Shown: positions 30,117-40,418, numbered from the stretch's first letter. The stretch is 64,000 bases of DNA from Yponomeuta sedellus (GCA_934045075.1 OW203751.1:4289822-4353821); one strand, 5' to 3'. A program made the numbers and translations. Notes: generated from the letters alone by a model not told the origin.

Positions 30117-30120
30117 TTTT

Positions 30121-30390
30121 AAGAAAGTCCCTGAATAACTCAGAAATTCATACTTTACCACCCCACTTTCAACGTCTGTCTGTCTTACGCATAAGATAAT
30201 AAGAGCTGCGTCTACTGTACATTTCACAGCTATTAGAAATTACCAACAAAAGCGATAACACCCACTGCAAGCAGCTTTACGCGTTCCTACTAATTTTAGC
30301 ATCCTTCCTACCTAATACCTCTTTAATGGTACATAGACTTGAAACCCACAGAAAGATCAATCCAATAAATAAATATGGACATACGAGTAT
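30121..30390. other. No assignable feature
   Basis: No match or coding signal. Confidence 0.35.
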
Positions 30391-30392
30391 AA

Positions 30393-30596
30393 CACAGATC
30401 TCGTTAGCCCCATGCTAAGTACAACTAAATGACTTGTGTTACAGGACGATACATTTAATACAATAAATACATAGATAACATCTAAGACCCGAGACAAACT
30501 AGAAAAGTTCGTTTCCTCGTTTAACCCGGACGGGGATCGAACCCGAGACCTTCGGTTTTACAGTCAGCTTGCCTAACCGCTGCGCCACCGAGGCCG
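30393..30596 (-). mobile_element. tRNA-headed SINE, family B, copy 3
   Basis: Minus-strand head with B box complement GGATCGAACC and A box complement CCGCTGCGCCA at the right end. Confidence 0.85.
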
Positions 30597-30601
30597 TTGG
30601 T

Positions 30602-30957
30602 CGCTCGTGGCTTAGTGGAACTGACTGATTGGAATCAATCACTTAGGTTAAGCAACAACAGGCGCGGTCAGGTGCTGTGTGACCATCCCGTGACTACAGC
30701 TAGTGGCATTTTTCCGAGCGCTTCCGTGCTTGGCGTGGCACGATAAGTCGTTAGTGCCAGCATGTATTGGCAGTCGTTAAGCCATGTCATAGGCCTTATG
30801 GGCGGCTTGATGACTTCTGACAGTAAGGTCTGCCACTGTCTTACAATCCTCCACAAACCCGGACTTGGCCCCCGTGGTGGAGTATGGCCTAAACTTCCTG
30901 CGATGCAGGAAGAGACCCGTGCCCCAGCAGTAGGGACATACAAGGGTTGATAACGAA
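30602..30957 (+). mobile_element. 5S-SINE, full length
   Basis: Head CGCTCGTGGCTTAGTGG, box A region TTAAGCAACAACAGGCGCGG. The box C segment has lost GGATGG (GTGCTGTGTGACCATCCCG). Ends GGGTTGATAACG. Confidence 0.88.
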
Positions 30958-31131
30958 GCCATTTTAGAGGCCTTATAGGCGGCTTGATAACTTCTGACAG
31001 TAAGGCCCGCCACTGTCTTACAATCCTGCACCAACCCGGACTTGGCCCCTGTGGTGGAGTATGGCCTAACCTTCCTGCGACGCAGGAAGAGACCCGTGCC
31101 CCAGCAGTGGGGACATACAAGGGTTGATATC
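30958..31131 (+). mobile_element. 5S-SINE 3' half in tandem with the preceding copy
   Basis: Begins AAGCCATTTTAGAGGCC in mid-body and runs to GGGTTGATATC. The joint lies at the SINE's own AAGCCATGTCAGAGG position, which suggests unequal recombination or a dimeric template. Confidence 0.8.
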
Positions 31132-31192
31132 ATTCGGTCCCTCAATGCTGAGGATTAAGGCCGCTCGACTGTTAATTAGCTTGTTTGGCGAC

Positions 31193-31535
31193 ATAAACGG
31201 TGGTAGTCCAGTGGGTAGAACATTGGACTCGAAAGCGAGACACCCAGATTCGATTCCCAGTGCGGATACAACCCTAAATGCGGATTTGGCATTTAGGGTT
31301 GTTAATGGCAATCATGAAATCTTATTATTAGGTTTACATATGGCAACTGATGTATTTGGTTTAAGATGATTTGAGAAAAGATGGTCAGAGCGTAGTTTTT
31401 GTTTCCGCTGCCTTTTTCTCCACTACAAAACGGCCTGAAAGCAGCGGCTTACATTTTACGTTGACATTCAGCAAACGGAATGTAAATTCTTCACGTTGCA
31501 ATAAATTGATTTGAATTGAATTTGATATGTATCTA
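31193..31535 (+). mobile_element. tRNA-headed SINE, family D, copy 2 (most complete)
   Basis: tRNA-like head at 31196-31262 (GGTGGTAGTCCAGTGGGTAG, B box-like GATTCGATTCCC). The body has GGGTTGTTAATGGCAATC, GCTGCCTTTTTCTCC, AAAGCAGCGGCTTA and ends ATAAATTGATTTGAATTGAA. Confidence 0.7.
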
Positions 31536-31556
31536 TGACTTCAAATTCTTTTTGTT

Positions 31557-31748
31557 GCACTAACTTGTGCTTAGGACAATTTTAAAAACCTATTTAGAGG
31601 CTAAATATTCCACTCATGCCGGGATTCGAACCCGCGACCTCTGGCTATCCGTGCCATAGCCAGAGGTCGCGGGTTCGAATCCCGGCATGGGTGGAATTTT
31701 TAGCCTCTAAATAGGTTTTTATAAATTGTCCTTAGCACGGGTTAGTGT
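31557..31748. mobile_element. Family A perfect-type palindrome, copy A12
   Basis: Arms 31557-31648 and 31656-31748 are complementary over about 92 bp with a 7-base spacer CCGTGCC. Each arm carries tail R, trailer, B box and part of the anticodon stem. Leader and A boxes are absent. Confidence 0.88.
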
Positions 31749-31749
31749 A

Positions 31750-32585
31750 TAGGGAAGAGCGGGTGATCGTGCTCTTCCACTATAAAGGGAAATTTCCCGC
31801 CAGGCTGATCGTATGCCTGGGGACGGCCGGTCCAACTGTTGTTAGTCGGACGTTATATTTATGGTATGTCATTGAAACACTGATTGCGCGATGCAGGAAT
31901 GTTGGAGTTTGTAGTGCGCGCGCAGAGTTGACATGTTCTCGCCACATCACTCCCCTTCAAGACCGTAGCTATGCATAGCTAGGTCTGATAGGAATCGAAG
32001 GCTGTGCTCTAAAGCCTGCAAGTGCCAGATGACGCTGAGTCAGTGAGTCGACTAGCGGTGTAGGGTGTTTGGCGGCTAACAGTCTCTTCACCGGCGGCAG
32101 TACCATGACCGCGCATGTGGTAGGAACCGGTGAAAGCTGCTGTACCACTGGCAACGTGTGCTGTTGCTGTGTCGCTGCCGTGCCGAGGGGTTGGAGGAAG
32201 ATACTGTAGTGGAACTGATGAAGTGAGAGGGAAGATTGCTGGCCTTGCTTTGAGACTGATGTATGTGGAGTGCTGCGAGAGCGAAGGAAGGTTGACAATG
32301 TTCTGTCAGGGTTGCGAAAAAGGCTTTTTTTTTTCGCAACTGGTTACGAATCTTGTTTGCGGAATCGGCCTGCCTTTACCAGCTCGTGTTTTCCGCACGC
32401 GAGCCAAGAGATTGTAGGTTAATTTCTCATTATGGAATTCATATCGTTCAATGGACGGAATCTCCCTAAATATTGTTAATCCAAACACTGCATTACAAAG
32501 TTGCTAATTTTACTTTGCGTAGTGCGCCTAATGAGAAAGTACAGAAGGTTTACTTGAGCTACACATTTAGAGGTGGTATTTATCG
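31750..32585. other. Unassigned, relatively GC-rich
   Basis: No family match in the window. GTTGCGAAAAA/TTTTTCGCAAC makes a hairpin at about 32312-32341. Short frames are present on both strands, none recognisable. Confidence 0.4.
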
Positions 32586-32587
32586 GG

Positions 32588-32801
32588 GAAGCGCTCGTGG
32601 CTGTCGTCGAGCCGAGTAATTGGAATCAATCACTTGAGTTAAGCGACAACAGGCGCGATCAGGTGCAGGATCGATGACCGTCCCGTGACTAGCGCTAGTG
32701 GCATTTTTTCCGAGCGCTTCCTGCTTGACCCTCGTTGTGGAGTTTGGCCTAACCTTCCAGCGATGCAGGAAGCAGCCGTGGGGACATACTAGGGTTGATA
32801 T
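32588..32801 (+). mobile_element. 5S-SINE with internal deletion
   Basis: Full 5S-like head (GAGTTAAGCGACAACAGGCG, GTCCCGTGACTAGCG), then a jump from TCCTGCTT to GACCCTCGTTGTGGAG, removing about 130 bp of the body. The 3' end GGGTTGATATT is present. Confidence 0.85.
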
Positions 32802-33229
32802 TAATATATTATTATTATATTATATTATATGGCTCAGCTTACCTTTTAGATGACTTCAATGAACTATGCCTAAATTTAAATTTGTTTTCATGTTACCAAA
32901 CTACGTCACTGGAATAGAATACGCAGCTTGTGGGTACTTTTATGGCTTTACATTTTTTTTAATGTAATTGGTTGCATTGTTCTTCCTACTTTCTACATTT
33001 AATCCAATACACTATTATTTGTAAGATTTGAACTCAGCTGAAAATCAGCGCTGTAGGATGCCTAGCATCCCGCAGCATACGCTGAGCGTCCAGTCCTTTC
33101 GCCAAGCTCTTACTTACACTAGTACTTGCTTAAAATATAATCTGATAAGAGTTATTTAGTATCTAAGTTTATAAATTAATGTAAGAAATTTTTTGGTCTT
33201 GGCAATAGGTGGTTATATATTTTTTTTAA
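32802..33229. other. Mostly unassigned; LINE-like 3' motif at 33030-33110
   Basis: GCTGAAAATCAGCGCTGTAG and CAGTCCTTTCGCCAAGCTCTT resemble a 3' UTR hairpin of insect LINEs; GCACTGATTTTCAGCAAGGG at 44186 is similar. The remainder is AT-rich. Confidence 0.4.
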
Positions 33230-33515
33230 TGTATAATTTATTTTACTTTTACAGTCACAATATCTTTTAGTTATAATACTTATTTACGTCATATCTAAAT
33301 ACTAATTATTATAAACTTAATCTAAATATTAACATAACAAACCTAAATATTATATTTATAAATTTATTTTAAACACTACCTAAAAGCCAATTACTGCGCC
33401 CAGAGCATCGCCGCCTCTGGGGAGGGTCCCCAGGATGCTGGCTACATTACCTCGTTGAATGGCAAGACTTATCCTCTTCCGGAGTTAAGAGGAGTCTCTG
33501 GTCGTGTCGACTATT
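33230..33515 (-). pseudogene. Second LINE C-terminal fragment
   Basis: In minus sense, 33515 to 33390 encodes FRKRISLAIQRGNVASILGT then a stop, homologous to the SLAVQRGNAASIMGTFG end at 29.9 kb. An AT-rich 3' UTR follows toward 33230. Only the last 40 or so codons survive. Confidence 0.6.
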
Positions 33516-33702
33516 ATTTATTTTATTAGGAAAACTAACAGCTTATCACTAACACATTAAATTTACACTGATAGACGCAGAAAGCCAACAAAAGTTTTCA
33601 CAAACCGCCATATTTTATACGATTGGCACTGGCAAAAGAAAGACAGATATACAAAACACCACCACTACCTATATCCGGCAATAAATATTGAATGCCACAG
33701 AC

Positions 33703-33945
33703 CGGGTTGACTGTCAGAAGTTATCAAGCCGCCCATTAGGCCTCCAACATGGCTTAACGACTGCCATTATATGACAGCCGGCACCAACGGCTTAACGTGC
33801 CTTGCGAAGCACAGAAGCGCTCGGAAAAATGCCACTAGCGGTAGTCACGGGACGCTCACCCATCCTGTACCTGACCGCGCCTGTTGTTGCTTAACCAAGT
33901 GATTGATTCCAGTCACTCGGTTCGCGTAGGCCACGAGCGCTTCGA
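33703..33945 (-). mobile_element. 5S-SINE, 3' truncated
   Basis: The head end is complete (CGAAGCGCTCGTGGCCTACG in minus sense, TTAAGCAACAACAGGCGCGG, GGATGGGTGAGCGTCCCG). The 3' 120 bp are missing beyond GACAGTCAACCCGG. Confidence 0.85.
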
Positions 33946-33974
33946 TACATAGTTCATTAAAAAGTCTTATTCAT

Positions 33975-34152
33975 AAAAATCTATTTAGAGGCTAAAATTC
34001 CACCCATGCCCGGACTCGAACCCGCGACCTCTGGCCACGGTTAGCCAGAGGTCGCGTGTTCGAGTCCAGGCACGGGTGGAAGTTTTACACTCTAAATAGG
34101 TTTTTAAAAATTGTCCTTAGCATGAATTAGTGCATCAAAAAGAATGTAAATT
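33975..34152 (+). mobile_element. Palindromic family A retroposon, copy A13
   Basis: The inverted trailer and tRNA-like part meet the sense ones around 34036 (GACCTCTGGC/GCCAGAGGTC), then tail R. The likely TSD TTATTCAT at 33967-33974 and 34153-34160 coincides with the start of the ATTC array. Confidence 0.82.
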
Positions 34153-34218
34153 TTATTCATTCATTCATTCATTCGTTCGTTCTTTCGTTCGTTCGTTCGT
34201 TCGTTCGTTCGTTCGTTC
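34153..34218. repeat. ATTC/GTTC microsatellite, left part
   Basis: TTCA units change to TTCG units toward the right. The array is split at 34218 by the LTR element and resumes at 37642. Confidence 0.9.
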
Positions 34219-34515
34219 TGTTAGGCAGCGCAGGCTCCGGGGGTTGAAAATCACATCACCACGTACACATTTGCAGTTTATTGATGGCACCGAAACACGT
34301 TAATAATAAGTTGGATAAAGACAGTTATTAAAACGGACTACATGTTGATACTTAGTCTAATTACTGATGTTAAAGACTATGCATGACTGCTCTTGACTAC
34401 TGTGACTTTTGTGACTGCTGTGACTGCTGCGCGATGTGCGCGGAAAAACGCTTTTATTTGCTCTTTAGTGCTGAGAATGACAAAATATAGGTGAGGCGGG
34501 GAACCGGACATAACA
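34219..34515 (-). repeat. 3' LTR (in element sense)
   Basis: Begins in minus sense TGTTATGTCCGGTTCCCCGC and ends GAGCCTGCGCTGCCTAACA. Confidence 0.92.
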
Positions 34516-34792
34516 GCTCCCCCTTTTTGACGAAGCTTATCCCTTTTAACAAGTGATAAGCGAAGTTATACAAAACTAATTAAAATTGAGGACTTGACTA
34601 CATCGAGATATTGCAATAAGGCAAGACTGAACACAATACAAAAAGGAAAACCAAAGCATTGATAAATAAAAGTTTGCTGATTAGGGAAACATGGACAATA
34701 CAGACAGTAGCGTGATTACTGATCAAACATGTAACTTCAAATACATTAAGAGGTAATAAACAGTCTTTAAAAAATACACATAAGAATCGAGT

Positions 34793-35040
34793 AACTTAGT
34801 TAGAAAAAAAGATACTTAATATAATTAACAAATCAGTACTTCAGAATACCAAAGCATAAAATAATCTTGATATGAAACTATTCAAAGTCGGATAAATACA
34901 GTTATGAATACAGAGAAGTTAGAAAAATACTTTAGATAATATAATTAACAAATCAGTACTTTAGAATACCAAAGCATAAAACAAAATTTTGATATGAAAC
35001 TATTTTAAGTCGGATAAAGACTTATGAATACAGAGAAAAT
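34793..35040. repeat. Diverged 120-bp direct duplication inside the LTR element
   Basis: TAATATAATTAACAAATCAG, AGAATACCAAAGCATAAAA and GATATGAAACTATT appear twice in the same order. Confidence 0.75.
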
Positions 35041-35159
35041 CTCAGACAAGTAGCACTGACAAGTATAAAATACAAGATAGAACAATAGAAAATAAAATAA
35101 TAGTAAATAAAACTATGACATTTACTGAATGAGTTCTGAGGAGTTAATACAGAGATCTC

Positions 35160-36235
35160 ACAGGTCTCCTTCTGGGACTGGCTACCCTGACGTGTTATTT
35201 ATAACTTTCAATTCGTTGAATATTTAAAAAACATTGTTAAACAGGAATATAAGTAAAAAAAAAGAAAATATTGTGAAACACAAAAATAGGTAGGTACCTA
35301 TTAGACGGAAAAAGTACATGAAATAATTACTTTAGTATTAGCAGAAACAAAGACGGATTCAGTAAATATGGTAGGGGCTTCCGTTTTGGGAAATAATTAT
35401 AAAAAAAAATAAATCATGAACTAGAAACACACAAAATTCAATGTGGAAAACAAGACTGTGATATTGTAAATCAAATTTGTAAACAAAGAAAAAGGCAGAT
35501 AAGGGAAGAGTTTGGAAATTGCCTGAGGTCTCCGTTTTGGGACTGGTTACCCTGTCGTGTGACCTATAAACAATAATGATAAAGAGGTTTTTGGGACTGG
35601 TTACCCTGATGTGTGACCTAATATTTCAAGGTGAAAGAAAAAAATGTTTCAGGAATTAATATGTATAGGTACAGAGGTCTCCTTTTGGGACTGGTTACCC
35701 TGTCGTGTGACCTACCAATTCTACATACTACGAAAATTGCTTAGTTTCAAAAATTAATGAATAATAATATTTCGAGGTCTCCTTTTTGGGACTGGTTACC
35801 CTGTTGTGTGACCTGCCAGTTCTAGATACTGCGAAAATTACTTGCAGTTTCAAATATTACTGAATAATAATAATATTTAGAGGTCTCCTTTTGGGACTGG
35901 TTACCCTGTCGTGTGACCAATGAACATAATAGAGAGGTCTCCTTTTGGGACTGGTTACCCTGTCGTGTGACCTACCAATTCTACATACTGCGAAAATTGC
36001 TTAGTTTAAAAAATTTATGAATAATAATATTTAGAGGTCTCCTTTTTGGGACTGGTTACCCTGTCGTGTGACCAATGAATATAATAGAGAGGTCTCCTTT
36101 TGGGACTGGTTACCCTGTTGTGTGACCTGCCAATTCTAGATTCTGCGAAAATTACTTACAATTTCAAAAATTAATGGATAATTAATAATATTTAGAGGTC
36201 TCCTTTTTGGGACTGGTTACCCTGCCGTGTGACCT
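35160..36235 (-). repeat. Ten copies of a 40-bp motif inside the LTR element
   Basis: AGGTCTCCTTTTGGGACTGG followed by TTACCCTGTCGTGTGACCT occurs near 35162, 35527, 35585, 35675, 35775, 35881, 35936, 36034, 36090 and 36197. Spacers of 10-70 bp (one of about 325 bp) often share CCAATTCTACATACTGCGAA. The motif ends AGGTC/GACCT are complementary. Function unknown. Confidence 0.85.
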
Positions 36236-37320
36236 TTAAATAAAATAATTTATTTTGGCACAAAATCCTTTAAAATAATGTTAACATATTACTCGTATAG
36301 TAAAAGAATAAAATAAAAACAGAGACGTAAGGTTGACAATTGAATATCATTAAGTACACGATTGGAATGTCTGGTGCCACTGAACTTGAACTGCCTACGG
36401 TGCAAGATTCGCGTTACACATTGAGTCAAAGACAGTTTTAAACAATAATAGTATGACCTAGATAATAAGTTGAGAGTCACAATTAAAGGTTGTCACGTAT
36501 ATGGAACTTTTGATTCTAAAATGAAATATAAATCAGAGGACAAAACATAGAAATATGCAATAAAAATGGCAGATGCATAAAAAGTTAACAAAATTACGAT
36601 ATTTGGAAATACAACAAAATAGGTAGAGTTACAAAAACACATTGACATGATATAAAAGTCGAATAAGAAAATATCTCCACATAAAATAAATGTAAATTTG
36701 TAGTAAATTTAAATAATAACAGAAAAGAAAAAGTTAAGAAACAGTAAGTACAAAAATTGCGTATAAACAGTGAAAAAAATTTAGCACTGAGAAATAATTT
36801 AAGACGCTTTGAAATTACCTACTATTAAACATACATACACAACACTGTGCTGATGCAGCGAATTTTGTCGAGTCGGCGAAGTATCGAGGTCAAATGCGGA
36901 CGGCGACCCACGAAGTCGTATGGCGAAGAAACGTGACCTCGTAGAGCACAAGATTCGGGACTCGCAGAATTTCATCACTGGCAATGGGACCACTGTTTTT
37001 AGGAAACAGGAACAGTCGATGTAGATTGGCCCATGCTGCGGCCGGGGACCGTGTGACTCAGGAAGTCATATGACGGCTCGGCAACCACGAAGTGATGAGG
37101 TGTTTCGGTTTCCACGGCGCAGGCTCCACACGTGGGGTGAAGACTCACTGTCGACCTCGGAACTGCAGTACATGGCGGCTGGTGTGGGCTCAAGCGCATG
37201 GGGCTGAGGCTTACCGTCGACCAAACATGATACGGGCTTCACTCGGGGGGTGAGAGCTTAACCTCGGAGCTGAGCGGCCGAGTTCTTGGTACAAGCTAAG
37301 CGAATTAGCTCAGTACCTAT

Positions 37321-37338
37321 ATCCCACTTCTGACACCA
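37321..37338 (-). other. Primer-binding site (tRNA-Leu type)
   Basis: TGGTGTCAGAAGTGGGAT in minus sense; all 18 bases would pair with a tRNA 3' end ATCCCACTTCTGACACCA. Confidence 0.8.
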
Positions 37339-37340
37339 GT

Positions 37341-37637
37341 TGTTAGGCAGCGCAGGCTCCGGGGGTTGAAAATCACATCACCACGTACACATTTGCAGTT
37401 TATTGATGGCACCGAAACACGTTAATAATAAGTTGGATAAAGACAGTTATTAAAACGGACTACATGTTGATACTTAGTCTAATTACTGATGTTAAAGACT
37501 ATGCATGACTGCTCTTGACTACTGTGACTTTTGTGACTGCTGTGACTGCTGCGCGATGTGCGCGGAAAAACGCTTTTATTTGCTCTTTAGTGCTGAGAAT
37601 GACAAAATATAGGTGAGGCGGGGAACCGGACATAACA
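37341..37637 (-). repeat. 5' LTR (in element sense)
   Basis: Same sequence as 34219-34515 with no difference found on reading both through. Confidence 0.92.
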
Positions 37638-37641
37638 GTTC

Positions 37642-38082
37642 GTGCATGCATTCATTCATTCATTCATTCATTCATTCTTTCATTCATTCATTCATTCATT
37701 CATTCATTCATTCATTCATTCATTCATTCATTCATTCATTCATTCATTCATTCATTCATTCATTCATTCATTCATTCATTCATTCATTCATTCATTCATT
37801 CATTCATTCATTCATTCATTCATTCATTCATTCATTCATTCATTCATTCATTCATTCATTCATTCATTCATTCATTCATTCATTCATTCATTCATTCATT
37901 CATTCATTCATTCATTCATTCATTCATTCATTCATTCATTCATTCATTCATTCATTCATTCATTCATTCATTCATTCATTCATTCATTCATTCATTCATT
38001 CATTCATTCATTCATTCATTCATTCATTCATTCATTCATTCATTCATTCATTCATTCATTCATTCATTCATTCATTCATTCT
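37642..38082. repeat. ATTC microsatellite, right part, about 108 units
   Basis: After CGTGCATG, nearly pure ATTC with one TTCTTTC interruption at about 37677. IHSF repeat frames are artefacts. The array ends against family F. Confidence 0.95.
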
Positions 38083-38085
38083 TGT

Positions 38086-38185
38086 TGAAATTGCCAATGC
38101 GCGGTAGGCACGCTTGGTAATTAAGCCCATACTCTCTCTCAGAGAGAAGGCCTGTGACCTACAGTCGGGCGGTTATAGGCTACAT
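38086..38185 (+). mobile_element. Family F repeat, 5' truncated at the microsatellite
   Basis: GAAATTGCCAATGCGCGGTA, GCACGCTTGGTAATTAAGCC, CTCTCAGAGAGAAGGCCTGT. Confidence 0.7.
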
Positions 38186-38189
38186 AAAA

Positions 38190-38480
38190 AAAATTAAACG
38201 GCCTCTGAGGAGCGTTTCAGAGGAATAGTGTTTTTCTAAACGACACGCTTACAGCACCCGGCAAAAGTTCGTTTCGTCGGCGACCATGTCCTGGTATCAA
38301 TTAAAACATATTGAATTTCCAGTGACACGGTAATCACTTATCGATGCAGCCGTCCCGCTCGCACCTGGAGGCGGTGCAGGCTGTCCCTTTCCTGTTAAAT
38401 TGTTTGTGGCTCGACCGTTTTGTTTAGGGCTACGGGGTTCACGAGTTGGGGATTCCGGGGTGATTGACGCAATTTAATGA
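38190..38480. other. Unassigned
   Basis: GC-richer stretch (38340-38460) without recognised coding or repeat identity. Confidence 0.35.
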
Positions 38481-38485
38481 CAGAT

Positions 38486-38640
38486 ATATACATAACCTCA
38501 CGCCTGTATCCCAGAGGGGTAGGCAGATACTAGGGACTGCCACTTGCCACTATCCTGAAAGATCACCTTCGGTTCGTCAACTTTCATAAGTCGTTGCATG
38601 CACGCTCGACGGTTCCGGGTACTTTTTTTGTTCCCCTTTT
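38486..38640 (+). mobile_element. Family H repeat, copy 2
   Basis: ATACATAACCTCACGCCTG and the H body, with only one and a half CATA units in front. Confidence 0.7.
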
Positions 38641-38651
38641 TTATTTAATGA

Positions 38652-38780
38652 TAAGATAAGAATATTTCTTACTGTACACGCCGGAAAATATTTACAGAGA
38701 CAGCTACAGTTACAAAAGAAGAGGTGCAATTGGCGCTCTTTTTGCTGATAGAGATTTCTTCCAGAGAACCGGAAAGGTTG
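38652..38780 (-). mobile_element. LINE 3'-end fragment (TCTTATCTTA type)
   Basis: Minus sense CTGGAAGAAATCTC...AATATTCTTATCTTATC. Confidence 0.6.
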
Positions 38781-38867
38781 CCGAATGAGAAATTGAGACG
38801 CGAAATTGGGTAGTAGGCGCTAATCGAATATTTTATACGTTATTGCACACATAAAAATCTTTAAAAA

Positions 38868-39065
38868 AACCTGTTTAGAGGCTAAAAATTCCACCCATGC
38901 CGGGACTCAAACCCGCGACCTCTGGCTAACCGTGCCAGCGCTCTCCCAACTGAGCTAATGGGCGAATGACCGGCATCAGTGAAATTTTGAACAACACTTT
39001 CTGTATTACGTACAGGCAGCAACGGGTTATTGCATTAAAAAAAAATAATCACATAAAAAGCATAA
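38868..39065 (-). mobile_element. Family A retroposon, copy A14
   Basis: Minus-strand tRNA-like part at 38892-38964 and leader to GCCTGTACGTAATACAG. A second leader piece lies at 39380-39470, beyond MITE S. Confidence 0.82.
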
Positions 39066-39078
39066 AATGCCAGAGTGC

Positions 39079-39378
39079 TTAGTGCGAGTTTGACAGATCC
39101 AATCGAATAACTTTACTACCGCGTTATGCGAGCATTGAGTAGTGAGTATGAGTAAGTTAACCGTTCAAACTGGCAAAACTCTGTCACAGTACAACTCGCA
39201 CTCGCGTTTATTCGTGTTTTGGCTAGTAAACGTGTTCACTTCTTAACGTAAACCATTATAACTCGCACTCAGCAATTTTAATTTCCATACTTGTCGCTAG
39301 GTGGCGCTTCCTCGATGCCATAGAAATATGAGTTTACGTTAACGCGATCGAGTAGTTAAAAAACTCGCACTATGCACT
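39079..39378 (-). mobile_element. MITE S, copy 1
   Basis: Termini GAGTGCTTAGTGCGAGTTT and the inverted AAACTCGCACTATGCACTC; about 300 bp, reverse of the copies at 44208 and 51414. It lies between two overlapping pieces of family A. Confidence 0.8.
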
Positions 39379-39379
39379 C

Positions 39380-39470
39380 AGCGCTCTCCCAACTGAGCTA
39401 ATGGGCGACTGACCGGTATCAGTGAAATTTTGAACAATACTTTCTGTATTACGTACAGGCAGCAAAAAAA
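39380..39470 (-). mobile_element. Family A partial copy, A14b
   Basis: GCGCTCTCCCAACTGAGC, CGGTATCAGTGAAATTTTG, TTACGTACAGGCAGC: the A-box half of the tRNA-like part plus leader, repeating 38938-39025 with a few changes. Confidence 0.75.
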
Positions 39471-39758
39471 TATAATCACATAAAAATCGTTCGGAAAAAA
39501 CAAAACTTACAAAATAAAAAAGTGTACATGACGACCTTATTACGTTTAATGTTACATTATCTGTTAAAAAAAAATAACCATAACACAAAAACGTTTGAGC
39601 TTTTGTCCAGATTAGAGAAAAAAAGAAAATGAAGTAAATTACTCTATAGGTATACAATCTGGTTGCAATAGAGCCCCTCACAACATTATAATAATTGAAT
39701 AGTGTGCAAGACACCAGGAGTAATGTGTAACTTCTAAAAACCTTTCAAAAATAAAAAA
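39471..39758. other. No assignable feature
   Basis: AT-rich, no match. Confidence 0.35.
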
Positions 39759-39761
39759 AAA

Positions 39762-39850
39762 ACCCAGGTCTTGGATGTTTACATGTTTGTGACGTCGTTG
39801 TTTCTGGTTCCCACGACACAGGGTATCCTAGTGTGGGGCCAGAAGCAATG
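39762..39850 (+). mobile_element. Family C SINE body fragment
   Basis: CAGGTCTTGGATGTTTACAT, GTTCCCACGACACAGGGTA and GAAGCAATGTA match 15235-15330; head missing. Confidence 0.7.
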
Positions 39851-39863
39851 TAATGAATGAATA

Positions 39864-40232
39864 CGTTATCAACCCTTATATGTCCCCACTGCTGGGGCAC
39901 GGGTCTATTCCTGCATCGCAGGAAGGTTAGGCCATACTCCACCACGGGGGCCAAGTCCGGGTTGGTGGAGGATTGTGAGACAGTGGCCGGGCCTCACTGT
40001 CAGAAGTTATCAAGCCGCCCATAAGGCCTCTGACATGGCTTAACGACTGCCATTATATGACAGCCGGCACCAACGGCTTAACGTGCCTTGCGAAGCACGG
40101 AATCGCTCGGAAAAATGCCACTAGCGGTAGTCACGGGACGCTCACCCATCCCGTACCTGGCCGCGCCTGTTGTTGCTTAACCTAGTGATTGATTCCAATC
40201 ACTCGGTTCGCCTAGGCCACGAGCGCTTCATT
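39864..40232 (-). mobile_element. 5S-SINE, full length
   Basis: Minus sense GAAGCGCTCGTGGCCTAGGC to GGGTTGATAACG. Box A region TTAAGCAACAACAGGCGCGG and GGGATGGGTGAGCGTCCCG are retained. Confidence 0.9.
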
Positions 40233-40249
40233 CTTCAATGAATCTTCTT

Positions 40250-40345
40250 CTTCTTCAATGAATGAATGAAAATTCTTTATTGCACTATAAACAAATTTCT
40301 ACAAAGGCGAGCTTAATACTAGATAGTATTTTCTTCGAGCTAACC
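40250..40345 (-). mobile_element. LINE-like 3' tail with TTCATTCATT end
   Basis: AATGAATGAATGAAAATTCT, TTATTGCAC and CTTAATACTAGATAG resemble 12475-12550 (AAAATTCTTTATTGCATAG, CTTAATGCTACTTAG). Confidence 0.45.
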
Positions 40346-40373
40346 CACGCTGATGTGGAAAGTGGAAGGGGTA

Positions 40374-40418
40374 GTGCCAGTAAACAATATATGTGCCTGT
40401 ATGTAAATGTTATGTTAA
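40374..40418 (+). mobile_element. Family C SINE terminal fragment
   Basis: ATGTGCCTGTATGTAAATGT as at 15328-15350. Confidence 0.55.

Larger units (their letters stand above)
34219..37637 (-). mobile_element. Non-autonomous LTR retrotransposon (3419 bp)
   Basis: Two 297-bp LTRs, identical by eye (34219-34515 and 37341-37637), are bounded by TG...CA. The 4-bp TSD GTTC lies at 34215-34218 and 37638-37641. Minus orientation follows from the primer-binding site TGGTGTCAGAAGTGGGAT (37338-37321), two bases inside the 5' LTR and matching what I recall of the tRNA-Leu 3' end, and from the polypurine tract AAAAAGGGGGAGC at 34528-34516. The 2.8-kb interior has no gag, protease, RT or integrase frame. 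A 4-bp TSD and a tRNA-Leu primer suit a Ty3/gypsy parent; that is inference. Confidence 0.92.

Noticed and set aside
35160..36235. CRISPR-like array of 40-bp repeats with spacers
   Set aside because: Spacers are themselves repeated and AT-rich, of uneven length, and the array lies inside an LTR element.
36799..37199. Gag-like frames just inside the LTR element
   Set aside because: Two frames of about 65 residues with no zinc knuckle, capsid or protease motif.
37613..38107. Open frames of IHSF repeats
   Set aside because: Pure product of the ATTC tetranucleotide array.
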